NCBI GenBank assembly: GCA_016871515.1
Contig: VHDE01000028.1
Coordinates: forward strand, 1-55,621
Origin: Verrucomicrobiota bacterium
Lineage (GTDB): Bacteria; Verrucomicrobiota; Verrucomicrobiia; Limisphaerales; SIBE01
DNA: 55,621 nucleotides
Reading direction: 5' to 3'
In this document: in pieces, positions 33,671-42,918 of the stretch
How the letters are laid out: each line of letters opens with the position of its first letter
How positions within the stretch are numbered: position 1 is the stretch's first letter
Notes under the pieces: model-generated
Told to the model about the DNA's origin: nothing
Database searches by the model: none
Seen by the model: the letters and a program-made list of their open reading frames with translations, nothing else
Program-made: the position numbers and the translations under genes

Positions 33671-35680
33671 TCAGTTTAGAGCGCTTGTGGCTAATTCGGC
33701 CAACGCCGCATCTTTCTCTGGCGACTTCGGAATGAAATCCATCGCTCGAAGATAACGCTGTTTCTCACTTTCTGGTGTCGCTTTGTCCGTAATGATTTTG
33801 ACGAGCAACGCGGGCGCTTTATTGGCGCGGGCGCGCCAAATGATGTCGCGGCCTCCTGGTGTGTTCCATTTATCGCCAACCTGACTCAACCAAACGCCGA
33901 AAAACTCGTCCCATTGGTTGTCCGCGCCGATGCCCAAAGCTTCAAGATGCCATCGGTCTTTGCCATCATGTTGTGCAGCCAATTGCGCCCAAAGTTTCCG
34001 CGCTTGAGGGGCTTTGTTGTGGCGCAAGGCAATCGCGCATTCGCGGCGCACTTGAGGTGATGAATCTTTCACAAGAGCCTGGACGTACGGAATGACATCG
34101 AGTTTTCGCTCGCGGGCGATCCGCAAACCAGTAATGCGAATGTCCGGATTCTTATCCTTGAGCGCTTGCTGAATGTATTTCTTTTCGTCGCCTTTGATCC
34201 GAGCCAAGAGATGCAGGGCACGCGCACGCAAACGTTCGTCTTTGCTCTTCCAAAGCTTCGCCAATTCCTTCTCGCCGTTGCCCTGCATTTCGTGCAGCTT
34301 CGTCCAGGCGAGATAACGAGTACCGTAATTCGGCGATTGCAAGGCTTCGACGCAGCCCGCCGCGGTCGCGAGATTCAATTTCGGGACCGCGGGTTTGTGT
34401 CCTTTTGGAGCAACACGATAAACACGACCGGTCATTATCTCGAGTTTCTGATCGGCCATCGCGTGTCCGCCGACTCCGGCGTCGTTCCAATCGGCAATGT
34501 AGATCGAACCATCCGGCGCCACGGCAACATCGGACGGCCGATACCAAGTGTTCGTGCTGGTGAGGACATCGACAATTTTGGCCTTGTAACCAGCGCCATC
34601 CAATTCGACTGGATAAGCTCGAACCACACGCGGGCCGGCATCGCAATGGATGACCTGATTTTGGAAGATAGTTGGAAGCAACTTGCCTTCATAAACAGTA
34701 ATTCCAGTGGGCGAGCCTGCTCCAGTTTGCAAGAGATTCGGAACGACTCCAGGATCGTTGAGGTGCCAATGGCGCAACGGAATCTCTGTTTCGATGTTGC
34801 TTCGTTTCTGCGGCCAACCAGCGCCAGTGATTTCGTCTGTGTAGCCGTAGTTGCCGAATTCCATCACATAATTGATGCGAACACCTTTGTTGCCATCGTC
34901 GTCGTTATCCGATTGCCAAAGTGTGGCGAATGAATCGACGGTCACTTCGTAGTTGTTGCGGAAGTTCCAGCCGAGTGTCTCGACTTCGGAACCATCCATG
35001 TTGCAGCGGAAGACCAATCCTTGGCGGTATGGTTTGCCATCGGTCTTTACTTCGTTGCCCGCCATATCGACGATGAATCTGCTGCCGTCGGGCGTTTTGA
35101 GCTGGCCGCCGCCATTGCCAATGTTGAAGTAGAATTTCCCATCGGGACCGAAGACAAAGGCGTGTGCGCCATGATCATGTTGAACACCGGCAATCCCGCT
35201 GAAAATAATTTGCGGCGGGCCATCGGCTTTGTCGTCGCCATTGGCGTCGGTGAACATCATGATCTTGGGCGAGCAGGAAACGATCACTTTGTTGCCGAAA
35301 ACGCCGATGCCAAGCGCCGTATTGACATCGGTCCCTTGATAAAAGGTCTTCGATACGTCCGCCGTGCCATCGCCATTTGTGTCTTCCAGAATGACGATTC
35401 GGTCACCTTCAGGCCGGAGATTGCGCCACTGGCGGTAATTCGCGCCTTCGGTGATCCACACTCGACCGCGCGCATCGATGTCCATGTTCGCGGGATTCAC
35501 CAATTGCGGCTCGGACGCGAACAATGTTACTTCGAGACCCTGCGGAACCGTCATGGCTTTGAGGTCTTCGCGGGCCGCTTCAAGTCCCGAACGGCGCGGA
35601 TTGTCAGCCGCGCACGCGACCGACAGCGTGGCTGCGAAAAGAGAACTCCATTTGAGTGTGTTAAGAGTCAGTTTCTTCAT
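33671..35680 (-). CDS. PVC-type membrane-bound dehydrogenase (TIGR02604 propeller)
   Basis: 669 residues with signal peptide (SLFAATLSVACA). A beta-propeller of the PQQ-glucose/sorbosone dehydrogenase type follows: GLEVTLFASEPQLVNPANMDID, RVWITEGANYRQW, DTNGDGTADVSKTF, HGAHAFVFGPDGKFYFNIGN and APDGSIYIADWND. From about 440 HEAT repeats run to the end (SPQVRRECAIALRHNKAP). It is presumed to oxidise sugars or alcohols in the periplasm. It ends without the cytochrome domain, which the next gene supplies 38 bases on. Confidence 0.88.
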   Translation of the reverse strand: MKKLTLNTLKWSSLFAATLSVACAADNPRRSGLEAAREDLKAMTVPQGLEVTLFASEPQLVNPANMDIDARGRVWITEGANYRQWRNLRPEGDRIVILEDTNGDGTADVSKTFYQGTDVNTALGIGVFGNKVIVSCSPKIMMFTDANGDDKADGPPQIIFSGIAGVQHDHGAHAFVFGPDGKFYFNIGNGGGQLKTPDGSRFIVDMAGNEVKTDGKPYRQGLVFRCNMDGSEVETLGWNFRNNYEVTVDSFATLWQSDNDDDGNKGVRINYVMEFGNYGYTDEITGAGWPQKRSNIETEIPLRHWHLNDPGVVPNLLQTGAGSPTGITVYEGKLLPTIFQNQVIHCDAGPRVVRAYPVELDGAGYKAKIVDVLTSTNTWYRPSDVAVAPDGSIYIADWNDAGVGGHAMADQKLEIMTGRVYRVAPKGHKPAVPKLNLATAAGCVEALQSPNYGTRYLAWTKLHEMQGNGEKELAKLWKSKDERLRARALHLLARIKGDEKKYIQQALKDKNPDIRITGLRIARERKLDVIPYVQALVKDSSPQVRRECAIALRHNKAPQARKLWAQLAAQHDGKDRWHLEALGIGADNQWDEFFGVWLSQVGDKWNTPGGRDIIWRARANKAPALLVKIITDKATPESEKQRYLRAMDFIPKSPEKDAALAELATSALN

Positions 35681-35701
35681 ACGTTATGATTGCGATCAAA
35701 A

Positions 35702-36604
35702 TTATTTTTTGTCGCCTTTCGGATCAAGGTTTTGCTTTAACTCCTCCGGCGTCACCGTCGAAGGAACTCCATTCGCAGGGATTTCGGCCTTAGCCGTCCA
35801 GAGGATGGCGTTCAAGATGAGCTTGCGGAAATTGTCGTCACCCCAATTCCGATGGAAGTGACCACCTGTAAAACCGAAACCCCGCCCGCCATCCGTTCGT
35901 TCCGTCGCCCACATGACATGCTCGGGCATGCCTTTGCGCGCAAACACATGTGGATTTCCGCCGTGAGAACTGTTGGCTCCTTGGCGTCCTCGGGTGTTGT
36001 CGGGCGGCACAGCCGTTAGGATGGGTGTGACGCCTTTCATGCCCTCCGGAAAGCGCATGTGATAGTACCATTCGTCATTGATCTTGAATGGCGCGACACC
36101 GCGCGTGATTGGGTGCGTCGGCAAGCTTTTGAAATCGGCGTCCCAATGCGGGTTGACCGACCAGAACATTTCGAAATAACCACCAATCCAGGCGAGCCAT
36201 TCGGGCCCGCCTTTGTCCTTCGGCACTTCAACAGCGTAATGAGCGCAGCCCAAGCCGACACCTTTTTTCATCAGGTCTGCCAATACTTTGAGGCGTTCGG
36301 GCTTAATGGCGGGATGACCGCCACCGCCGTCGCAATAGATAAAGACCGCGTCGGCGCCATCGAACACATTTTCGTCTTGAGGCCAGCCATTGAAATGAAC
36401 GGTGCTTTTGATGCCAGGCAGTTTGTCGAGGCATTGCTTGAGCAGCAGGCAACCTGCTTGGAATTCGTGTTGGCCGGAACCGTGGCTGGCACGGCCGGCG
36501 ATCAGGACGATCTTCTTGTCAGCTCCAACTGCGGTGAGCGCGAACGACAAGAGACTTAAGACAGCGATAGACTTCAAAACGAATGAACGCAGGTTCATAA
36601 TCAT
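35702..36604 (-). CDS. ThuA-domain exported protein 1
   Basis: 300 residues from ATG 36604 (or 36598); the frame extends to 36799 through a palindromic repeat and was not used. Signal peptide (SIAVLSLLSFALTAVGA), then the ThuA type-1-glutaminase-amidotransferase-like fold: KIVLIAGRASHGSGQHEFQAG, FIYCDGGGGHP, GLGCAHYAVEVP and GFGFTGGHFHRNW. ThuA acts on 3-keto-trehalose-type sugars in rhizobia. Followed after 21 bases by the dehydrogenase gene on the same strand. Confidence 0.9.
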   Translation of the reverse strand: MIMNLRSFVLKSIAVLSLLSFALTAVGADKKIVLIAGRASHGSGQHEFQAGCLLLKQCLDKLPGIKSTVHFNGWPQDENVFDGADAVFIYCDGGGGHPAIKPERLKVLADLMKKGVGLGCAHYAVEVPKDKGGPEWLAWIGGYFEMFWSVNPHWDADFKSLPTHPITRGVAPFKINDEWYYHMRFPEGMKGVTPILTAVPPDNTRGRQGANSSHGGNPHVFARKGMPEHVMWATERTDGGRGFGFTGGHFHRNWGDDNFRKLILNAILWTAKAEIPANGVPSTVTPEELKQNLDPKGDKK

Positions 36605-36638
36605 AAGGCCATACACATTTCCCTCGAACGGCGGAGAC

Positions 36639-36722
36639 AGGAGCGCGGCGTTTACGCCGATTCCGCATTCGAATTTCCGGCGATGCGGTGCGACATGGAA
36701 GCGGCGCAAACGCCGCGCTCCT
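36639..36722. repeat. Two-arm palindromic repeat, family C copy 1
   Basis: 21-base arms 36639-36659 and 36702-36722 (GGAGCGCGGCGTTTACGCCG and inverse), one mismatch, 42-base loop containing CCGCATTCGAA. Related copy at 49506-49607. It lies between the two ThuA genes. Confidence 0.85.
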
Positions 36723-36770
36723 ATCGCAGAAAAAAAGTGCCACGCGAATTGCATACTCGCAGACGAGACA

Positions 36771-37952
36771 CTACTTAGTTGCCGTCCACGTGGCTTCACC
36801 CAGTTCTCCGAAGCGAACTGTGCCTTTCATCGTGTTAGCATTCTCAATCTTGCCGGAGTAGCTGACCGGAATGATTTCCCCCTCGCGATTGGCGTCAAAG
36901 GAGAATTTGATCTCTGGACCGCGGACACTGCCGGTTACTTCTGCTTCGCCGAAAAGTCCCTTGTACGCGCCAATAAGATTTTGTCCGGCGTGCGTGAATG
37001 TGAAGGTTGGGGTTCCGGTCCCTTGATCAGTTTCCACTTGGAAGTTCCACTTGCCCGTGATGTTCACGGAGCCGGCCGGCTGTTGTTTAGGATCGAGGTT
37101 TTGGGCTGCATCCTCTGGCGTGATCGAGGATTGGACACCGTTAGCCGGGACTTCCGCTTTAGCAATCCATAACAGGGCGTTCAATACGACCTTCCGGAAG
37201 TTGTCGTTGCCCCAATTCACGTGTTTGTGTCCGCCAGTGAAACCGAAGCCGCGGCCACCATCGGGCCGCTCGAATGCCCACATCATCGTCTCGTCCCGGC
37301 CTTTGGCTTCCTGGATGTGCGGATAGGGGCCGCGCGGAGCAACGTAAGGTCCATTACGAACAGCGTCGGATGGTTTCGCCACAAGAATGTGCGTGAGGCC
37401 TTTCGGGTCGGGACGCCAGCGCATGTTAAAATACCATTCGTCAACGAGAGCGAATGGCTTGACGCCGCGCGTAACGGGATGATTCGGGAAGGATTTGAAC
37501 TCGGGTTTCCACATCGGGTTGACTGAATATGCATGCTCATAATAACCGCCGATCCAACGATGCATTGCTTCGCCCGGATCGCCCTTGGGCACTTCGACTC
37601 CGAAATGCGCGCAGCCAATCCCGACGCCCTTTTGCACCAGACCGTCAATGAGCTTCAGGCGGTCCGCTTGAAACCCAGGGTGCCCGCCGCCTCCGTCAGC
37701 ATAAATCAGAATAGCGTCCGCGCCTTCAAACGCGGATTCGTTCTTCGGCCATCCGTTGGTGTGAACTTCGACTTCCAATCCCGGAACGCCATCCAGGCAT
37801 TTTTTCAAAAGCAAACAGCCGGCGCGAAATTCGTGGTCGCCAGGACCGTGGCTTTGTTTGCCCGCGAGCAAAAGGATTTTTTTGTCGGCGGCGATGGCGC
37901 TTAGCATTGCGCCAAGCGACAATAGGGCGGCAAGCTGGAGCAGCTTTTTCAT
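36771..37952 (-). CDS. ThuA-domain exported protein 2 with C-terminal beta domain
   Basis: 393 residues. A short signal peptide (LLQLAALLSLGAMLSAIAA) precedes a ThuA domain very like that of the next gene (KILLLAGKQSHGPGDHEF, IYADGGGGHPGF, GIGCAHFGVEVP, GFGFTGGHKHVNWG), pointing to tandem duplication. An extra C-terminal domain (about 295-393, starting ITGKWNFQVETDQGTGTPTF) has the alternating pattern of a small beta-barrel, absent from copy 1. Role inferred as 3-keto sugar processing. Confidence 0.9.
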   Translation of the reverse strand: MKKLLQLAALLSLGAMLSAIAADKKILLLAGKQSHGPGDHEFRAGCLLLKKCLDGVPGLEVEVHTNGWPKNESAFEGADAILIYADGGGGHPGFQADRLKLIDGLVQKGVGIGCAHFGVEVPKGDPGEAMHRWIGGYYEHAYSVNPMWKPEFKSFPNHPVTRGVKPFALVDEWYFNMRWRPDPKGLTHILVAKPSDAVRNGPYVAPRGPYPHIQEAKGRDETMMWAFERPDGGRGFGFTGGHKHVNWGNDNFRKVVLNALLWIAKAEVPANGVQSSITPEDAAQNLDPKQQPAGSVNITGKWNFQVETDQGTGTPTFTFTHAGQNLIGAYKGLFGEAEVTGSVRGPEIKFSFDANREGEIIPVSYSGKIENANTMKGTVRFGELGEATWTATK

Positions 37953-37976
37953 GTTGATCGAAGGATTTAAACGGGA

Positions 37977-37999
37977 GACAGGCGGGACGCCTGTCCTAC
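37977..37999. repeat. Family A singlet (clean)
   Basis: GACAGGCGGGACGCCTGTC followed by CTAC: one self-complementary arm with an 8-base stem and 3-base loop. It lies between ThuA copy 2 and the DUF1080 gene. Confidence 0.8.
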
Positions 38000-38003
38000 T
38001 GAT

Positions 38004-38750
38004 CTATTTGAGTGACTTGATACGAATGCTTCTGAACTGAACGGTCATCGGCGGACCGGTATGAATCTGCAGCGCGAGAATGCCGGACTTGGCGGCTTTC
38101 GATTGTTGTTCATCGACGACATCGACCGTGGGGACGCCATTGATGAAGTGTTGAAGGTGGTTGCCCTTGGCGATGATGACGTAATCGTTCCAGTCCTCTT
38201 TCTTGATCTTGGCCTGGATTTCCTTGGGATCGCCAACCGAGCCAACGACTTCGACTTTGTGTTTGCCATCAACGTCCTTGATAACTGTCTTTTGCCCGCG
38301 CTGAGCGAGAATGCCGCGGCCTTGCTCTTCGTAGAGAATGCCACTGAATGTATTGCCGGCCTCAAAGTCTGCCTGGTATCCACCCACAACGGGACCAAAT
38401 TGGCCGGTTCGAAGGACCTTGCTCCGGTATTGAATTCCGGAGTTTCCATTCACGATGCGATAGGAAAGGCGCAACTCAAAGTCCTCGACTGGGCCGTTAG
38501 TGTAAACGAGGAATGTGTTGTGCGTGAGCTTCGGATCGGCCTTCGTAACGCCTGTGATCACACCTTCCTTCACCGACCAAAGATCGGGATTACCCTCCCA
38601 ACCCGAGAGGTCCTTTCCGTTGAAAAGGTTTTTGAAGCCGGGCTCATTGACCGTTTTGTCATACACAACGGCGGCCTGAGCCATGGTCGGACCGACGAGC
38701 GAAACGATCAAAACAGACAAAACTGTCTGAATACGAAGTTGAACTTTCAT
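38004..38750 (-). CDS. DUF1080 (3-keto-disaccharide hydrolase family) protein
   Basis: 248 residues with signal peptide (LSVLIVSLVGPTMAQAA). Compact DUF1080 domain: GFKNLFNGKDLSGWEGNPDLW, FELRLSYRIVNGNSGIQYRS, GYQADFEAG and a C-terminal GILALQIHTGPPMTVQFRSI. The SGxQ and LQxHTGPPM motifs are the best conserved of the family. This is the classic short form. Placed in the sugar cluster upstream of the two ThuA genes on the same strand. Confidence 0.93.
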   Translation of the reverse strand: MKVQLRIQTVLSVLIVSLVGPTMAQAAVVYDKTVNEPGFKNLFNGKDLSGWEGNPDLWSVKEGVITGVTKADPKLTHNTFLVYTNGPVEDFELRLSYRIVNGNSGIQYRSKVLRTGQFGPVVGGYQADFEAGNTFSGILYEEQGRGILAQRGQKTVIKDVDGKHKVEVVGSVGDPKEIQAKIKKEDWNDYVIIAKGNHLQHFINGVPTVDVVDEQQSKAAKSGILALQIHTGPPMTVQFRSIRIKSLK

Positions 38751-38800
38751 GTGATTTTAACCTTTCGATATGTGTTTGGTTTTTGCTCGACCGCCAAAGA

Positions 38801-39049
38801 TCAGGCAGCGTGCAGTTTGGGTGCCGCGCGCACAAGTGCCCGCTCAACCGCTCGGGGCAACACCAAAAGGACGAACAGCTTGGCAGGATACAAATAATCT
38901 TCACCCGATTCATCAATCACCCTTAGGAACTCCTTGGTCGCGGCGGCTTCGTCCGGCAGAACTTCATAAACCTTGCGAGGTATTAAGTCCTCTGCGCCAC
39001 CACTGCCTAAACAAAGTGCGAATTGTCGCGGGGCGCTACGATGTTTCAT
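38801..39049 (-). CDS. Small conserved hypothetical protein
   Basis: 82 residues from ATG 39049 (MKHRSAPRQFALCL). The stretch RKVYEVLPDEAA, then EFLRVIDESGEDYLYPAKLFV, reads like a compact SH3-like beta domain that recurs as a small conserved protein in diverse bacteria. No named function. It lies 38 bases after the epimerase gene and 50 bases before the DUF1080 gene, on the same strand. Confidence 0.7.
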   Translation of the reverse strand: MKHRSAPRQFALCLGSGGAEDLIPRKVYEVLPDEAAATKEFLRVIDESGEDYLYPAKLFVLLVLPRAVERALVRAAPKLHAA

Positions 39050-39087
39050 ATGAGCTCGAAGAACATTCCATTGCAGTAGTCCGAGTT

Positions 39088-39933
39088 TCAAGCGAGCGCT
39101 TTCTTCAAAAACCTGATTCCCTTTGTGGCAATCTCGTCACGCGTCGGCTCCATACGCCGCCAGATAGCTGCGGCGCGTGCAATAACTTTAACATCGGTTG
39201 TAAACGACTCGATGACAACGTCGCCTTGGTAACCGATGCCTTTCAGGGCCGCGACGATCGGCTTCCAATCGATGTGATCGTTGCCGGGCGTGCCGCGATC
39301 GCTGCCGCACGCGTGAAAATGACCAAGAGTTTTGCCTGCTTTGCGAATGGCTTTGCCTTGGTTCTTCTCTTCGATGTTCATGTGAAACGTATCGAGGTGG
39401 AGCCGAAGCGCGCGGCTGCCGACATCGCGCAGCATCTTCAGGCCCTGATCGCACGTGTTAATGAAATCGGTTTCAAAGCGATTTAGCGGCTCGAGACAGA
39501 CTTGTTTCCCTTTTTTCTCGGCGTACTTGCAAAGCGTTTTGAGATTCTTGACGACGGTTTTCCACTGTTGCTTTTGCTCCTTCTCAGGCACGGCATCAGC
39601 GCGCCCGACGGCGGAATAAACCGGCCCGATCAAGCTCGGGCATTCCAACACGACCATTTGGTCAATGAGCTTGAGCATGTAATCCAAGCCGGTTTTCTGT
39701 TGTTCAGGCGTGCCGCGGAGATCGCGATCCGGCCCCATGCAAGCGCACACGGAACCGCACACCAAACCATGTTTATCGAGCTCCGCTTTCACATGCGCTG
39801 GATTGATATGCGACGGATCTTCGACCGGAATCTCCACGGTTGCGAAGCCCCACTTTTTGAATCGCGGAAAGAGCGATGTGCTTTCGTTGGTGAAGGGAGA
39901 AGTGAATAGAAAGGTATTGATGCCAAGTCTCAT
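39088..39933 (-). CDS. Sugar phosphate isomerase/epimerase (TIM barrel, AP-endonuclease-2 family)
   Basis: 281 residues from ATG 39933 (MRLGINTFLFTSPF). The xylose-isomerase-like barrel is recognised from FPRFKKWGFATVEIPVED, VCLEPLNRFETDFINT (metal Glu), LRLHLDTFHMNIEE (Asp and His ligands), HFHACGSDRGTPGNDHIDW and DVVIESFTT (second Glu). It resembles D-tagatose/D-psicose 3-epimerases. No signal peptide, so cytoplasmic, while its cluster neighbours are exported. Probably starts the minus-strand sugar cluster. Confidence 0.9.
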   Translation of the reverse strand: MRLGINTFLFTSPFTNESTSLFPRFKKWGFATVEIPVEDPSHINPAHVKAELDKHGLVCGSVCACMGPDRDLRGTPEQQKTGLDYMLKLIDQMVVLECPSLIGPVYSAVGRADAVPEKEQKQQWKTVVKNLKTLCKYAEKKGKQVCLEPLNRFETDFINTCDQGLKMLRDVGSRALRLHLDTFHMNIEEKNQGKAIRKAGKTLGHFHACGSDRGTPGNDHIDWKPIVAALKGIGYQGDVVIESFTTDVKVIARAAAIWRRMEPTRDEIATKGIRFLKKALA

Positions 39934-40125
39934 AATGGATTTCACCGTAGGCTAGTCGAACGCGAGCAACTGTCAAAAGATTTTGCCATTTCCGCGTGTG
40001 ACAGGTGTTACAGGAACGACGCTCCGCCTACAAGACACGGATATCATGACTGGTGATCCAGATTTCGAGTTGTTGAAAACGGACCTTCAGGGATTCTCAG
40101 CAATTCCGGCGGAACGCGACGGCCG

Positions 40126-40347
40126 TCATTGAACCGTCGTGGCAGAAGGATTTCGCACCGTCGATACCCTGCCATAGGCATCCAACCCTTCGAATACAAA
40201 CGGGATATTTTCTCGCGCCAGCAGCGGTAACGCTTCCTCCGACACCAGCAATTCACCGCTTTGCCACGACTTGAATGGATGCTGGCCCAGAAGCGATTCC
40301 AGGGCGCGATCCTTGGCCTCTTCGTTTGGAAAGCCGGTCAAGATCAT
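40126..40347 (-). CDS. Small hypothetical protein
   Basis: 73 residues from ATG 40347 (MILTGFPNEEAKDRALESLL). It ends in VRNPSATTVQ, and the middle (LLVSEEALPLLARENIPFVFEG) has a plausible alpha/beta composition. No known domain recognised and no strong ribosome-binding site. It stands alone between the cys and sugar clusters. The gap 39934-40125 has nothing recognisable. Confidence 0.5.
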   Translation of the reverse strand: MILTGFPNEEAKDRALESLLGQHPFKSWQSGELLVSEEALPLLARENIPFVFEGLDAYGRVSTVRNPSATTVQ

Positions 40348-40459
40348 GACCAATCTTAGCCCCAAGGATGCTCAATTAGCAAGCGGTCGCAAAATCCGAT
40401 GTTCCGCGCACAGCGATTGTTCCATTCGTGTCGCGCATCAAAATAACTTATCCCTAAAC

Positions 40460-42373
40460 CTAAATGGTAATCGCAGTATCCGCATCCTGGACATGCAGAT
40501 ATTCCAGGACCTTGGCCACGGATTCCGCAACCGTCAATTGAGTTGTAGGCAACTCGATTTCGGGATTCAGCGGCGCCTCGTAAGGAGCGGATATGCCAGT
40601 AAATTCCTTGATTTCATTCGCGCGCGCTTTGACATAGAGCCCCTTGGGATCGCGCTGCTCGCAAACTTCAACCGGGGCACTGACATAGACTTCGATGAAT
40701 TGTCCATCAACAACCATGTTGCGCACCAATTCACGGTCGGAACGATACGGAGAAATGAACGCCGTGATGCAGATGATGCCGGCATCCGCAAACAGCTTCG
40801 CCACTTCGCCGACGCGCCGGATGTTTTCCTTGCGATCCTGCGGTGAGAACGCCAAGTCCGAACAAAGGCCATGGCGAATGTTATCGCCATCGAGCACGCA
40901 GGCGTGTTTGCCCATGTTGAACAGTTCGCGCTCGAGTTCGGTTGCGATGGTGGATTTGCCGGCGCCGGAAAGTCCGGTCAGCCAAACGACCGAGCCAGGA
41001 TGGCCGTTCCGGCGCGTGCGTTGCTCGGCCGTGACTTTGCCGTGGCTCCAATAAATATCGTGGCTCTTATGCAGCGAGTCGGAGGTGCGACGTGGATAAT
41101 TGTCTGCGGCCACGATGCCCCCGCCGCAAACTTCGAAGCCATCCACGATTACAAACCGGCCGGTGGGCACGATCTCGGAATGCGCGTCGAAGGCAACTGG
41201 CCGTTTGGTACGAATCGAAAGTTCGGCGACTTCATGGCGTCCGACGAAGATTTCCTTCTCCTTGCGCGAAACGGTTTCGAGCGTCGAAGCATCGATCACT
41301 TTATCGATGGTCTCGATCTCGCAATCGACTTCCTGCGTGGCTAGTTTGAGCTTGTAAAGTTTGCCTTTGCTAAAGGGCGCGCGACCGAGCCAGAAAAGGC
41401 GGGCTTTGAACCTGGTCAATTCATAGGGAGGCGCGGTTTCAAGTCCGGCGATCGCGCCGCGTTCGACGAAGATTTGCTCGGTGAGTGTGATGCCGATCGA
41501 TTCGCCGGCACTCCCTGCTTCTCGCGAGGGTGCATTCCATCGCTCGATGGTTTTGACGGTGCTGACTTTGTTGCCCGGGCAAAACAGCAAGCGGTCGCCG
41601 ACTTTGATTGAACCGGCTTCGACTCGTCCCGCCAGAATGCGCCGTTCATCGAAGCGGTAAATGTCCTGAATCGGAAAACGGAGCGGCTGATCTTTGGGAA
41701 GTTCGGATACCTTGAAAGTGTCGAGCGCTTCGAGCACGGTTGGCCCGGACCACCAACTCATCTTGTGGCTGAGCGAGGCGATATTGTCGCCGTGCTTGGC
41801 CGCAATCGGAACAAACAACTTGGGCTCGACCCCGATGGTTTGAAGAAAGCCGCGGTACTCTTTTTCGATCTGATTGAATCGATTTTGCGAATAATCCTGC
41901 AGATCCATTTTGTTCACGAGCACGGCGATTTGGCGAATGCCAAGCAAGTTCAGCAGATAACCATGCCGCCGCGATTGTTCTTGCACGCCTTCGTTCGCAT
42001 CGATCAGCAACAGCGCGGCCTCGGCATTGGCGGCGCCTGTCACCATGTTCTTCAAAAATTCTTTGTGGCCGGGGGCATCGATGATGACGTATTGCCGCTT
42101 CTTCGTGTGGAACCAGATTTGTGCGGTGTCGATGGTGATGTTTTGATCGCGCTCGGATTGGAGAGCGTCCATTAAGTTGGCCCATTCGAACGGAACGCCG
42201 CGGCGCTCGGCGATTTTTTGGAGCTGCTCGTACTTGCCTTCGGGCAGCGACCCTGTGTCGTAGAATAACCGGCCCACGAAAGTTGATTTGCCGTGATCGA
42301 CGTGGCCGACGATGACGATTTTGAGTTGTTCGGTGGGAGGCAAGGAATTGGCGGACCGTTCGACGGAGTTCAT
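40460..42373 (-). CDS. cysNC: Bifunctional sulfate adenylyltransferase large subunit/APS kinase
   Basis: 637 residues, fusion of CysN and CysC. The CysN GTPase part has GHVDHGKS at 23-30, DAPGH and NKMD; the APS kinase part begins near 455 with GLSGAGKS at 467-474 and GDNIRHGL. With CysD it makes APS from sulfate and ATP, driven by GTP; the kinase part makes PAPS. ATG 42373 has GAAGAGA upstream and leaves 11 bases to the previous gene. Last gene of the cys cluster. Confidence 0.96.
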   Translation of the reverse strand: MNSVERSANSLPPTEQLKIVIVGHVDHGKSTFVGRLFYDTGSLPEGKYEQLQKIAERRGVPFEWANLMDALQSERDQNITIDTAQIWFHTKKRQYVIIDAPGHKEFLKNMVTGAANAEAALLLIDANEGVQEQSRRHGYLLNLLGIRQIAVLVNKMDLQDYSQNRFNQIEKEYRGFLQTIGVEPKLFVPIAAKHGDNIASLSHKMSWWSGPTVLEALDTFKVSELPKDQPLRFPIQDIYRFDERRILAGRVEAGSIKVGDRLLFCPGNKVSTVKTIERWNAPSREAGSAGESIGITLTEQIFVERGAIAGLETAPPYELTRFKARLFWLGRAPFSKGKLYKLKLATQEVDCEIETIDKVIDASTLETVSRKEKEIFVGRHEVAELSIRTKRPVAFDAHSEIVPTGRFVIVDGFEVCGGGIVAADNYPRRTSDSLHKSHDIYWSHGKVTAEQRTRRNGHPGSVVWLTGLSGAGKSTIATELERELFNMGKHACVLDGDNIRHGLCSDLAFSPQDRKENIRRVGEVAKLFADAGIICITAFISPYRSDRELVRNMVVDGQFIEVYVSAPVEVCEQRDPKGLYVKARANEIKEFTGISAPYEAPLNPEIELPTTQLTVAESVAKVLEYLHVQDADTAITI

Positions 42374-42384
42374 GCAAGTTCTCT

Positions 42385-42918
42385 TCAATCGGTTCTTTCC
42401 TTCGTTCGGTTCCTGCTGATCTCAGCGGAAGAGCGTAATGGTTGGGCATTTCGTTTCTCGTACTCCTGTCGGAAGCTTTCGAGAAGCGGCAATTCAATTA
42501 GATCCTTTTGGCGGCCACTCGCTCGCTTGCTAGCGATAATGTCTCGCAGATTAGCCACACGAAAGAGACCCACAGTCAGACCGCGAGATGCGGCCTCTTG
42601 AAAACTTGATATGCCATCGGGCGCAAACACCAGGTCCACGTCAAACGGACCACTCTTGATTTGGACGAAATCTCTGCTTGCAATAATGTCACGCTCCAAT
42701 TCGGGACCAATATCAAATCCGATCTTGCGCAAAGCGGTCACCATACGACGTCCGTTATCTGGAGAACGAGCTGGAAACACATCCACATCTTGCGTCGTGC
42801 CAGGATAGCCAAGGAGAATGGCGCCACTCTTGCCCAGAAACAGGTATTCCACTCCTTGCTCGCAAAAGGCGCGCGCAAGCTCTTCAGCCTGGTTGGACTG
42901 GAACTGCGGACGATTCAT
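42385..42918 (-). CDS. Nucleotidyltransferase-like protein (MNT/AbiEii-like)
   Basis: 177 residues. [24 protein letters not shown] matches the small nucleotidyltransferase fold (G-S/G-G..D-x-D), with further acidic DVDLVFAP, and [17 protein letters not shown] resembles the C-terminal pattern of such proteins (KxxxxRxKDLxDL). The first active-site motif has GKSG rather than GGS. Overlaps the preceding 73-aa gene by 4 bases (ATGA). Relatives occur in toxin-antitoxin and abortive-infection contexts or as housekeeping enzymes; the role here is unknown. Confidence 0.75.
   Translation of the reverse strand: MNRPQFQSNQAEELARAFCEQGVEYLFLGKSGAILLGYPGTTQDVDVFPARSPDNGRRMVTALRKIGFDIGPELERDIIASRDFVQIKSGPFDVDLVFAPDGISSFQEAASRGLTVGLFRVANLRDIIASKRASGRQKDLIELPLLESFRQEYEKRNAQPLRSSAEISRNRTKERTD

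Noticed and set aside
38061-38897. 278-codon plus-strand frame
   Set aside because: Antisense to the DUF1080 gene, which has a signal peptide and clear family motifs.
41646-42497. 283-codon minus-strand frame overlapping cysNC
   Set aside because: Other frame of the CysN domain; the Walker A frame is the real one.
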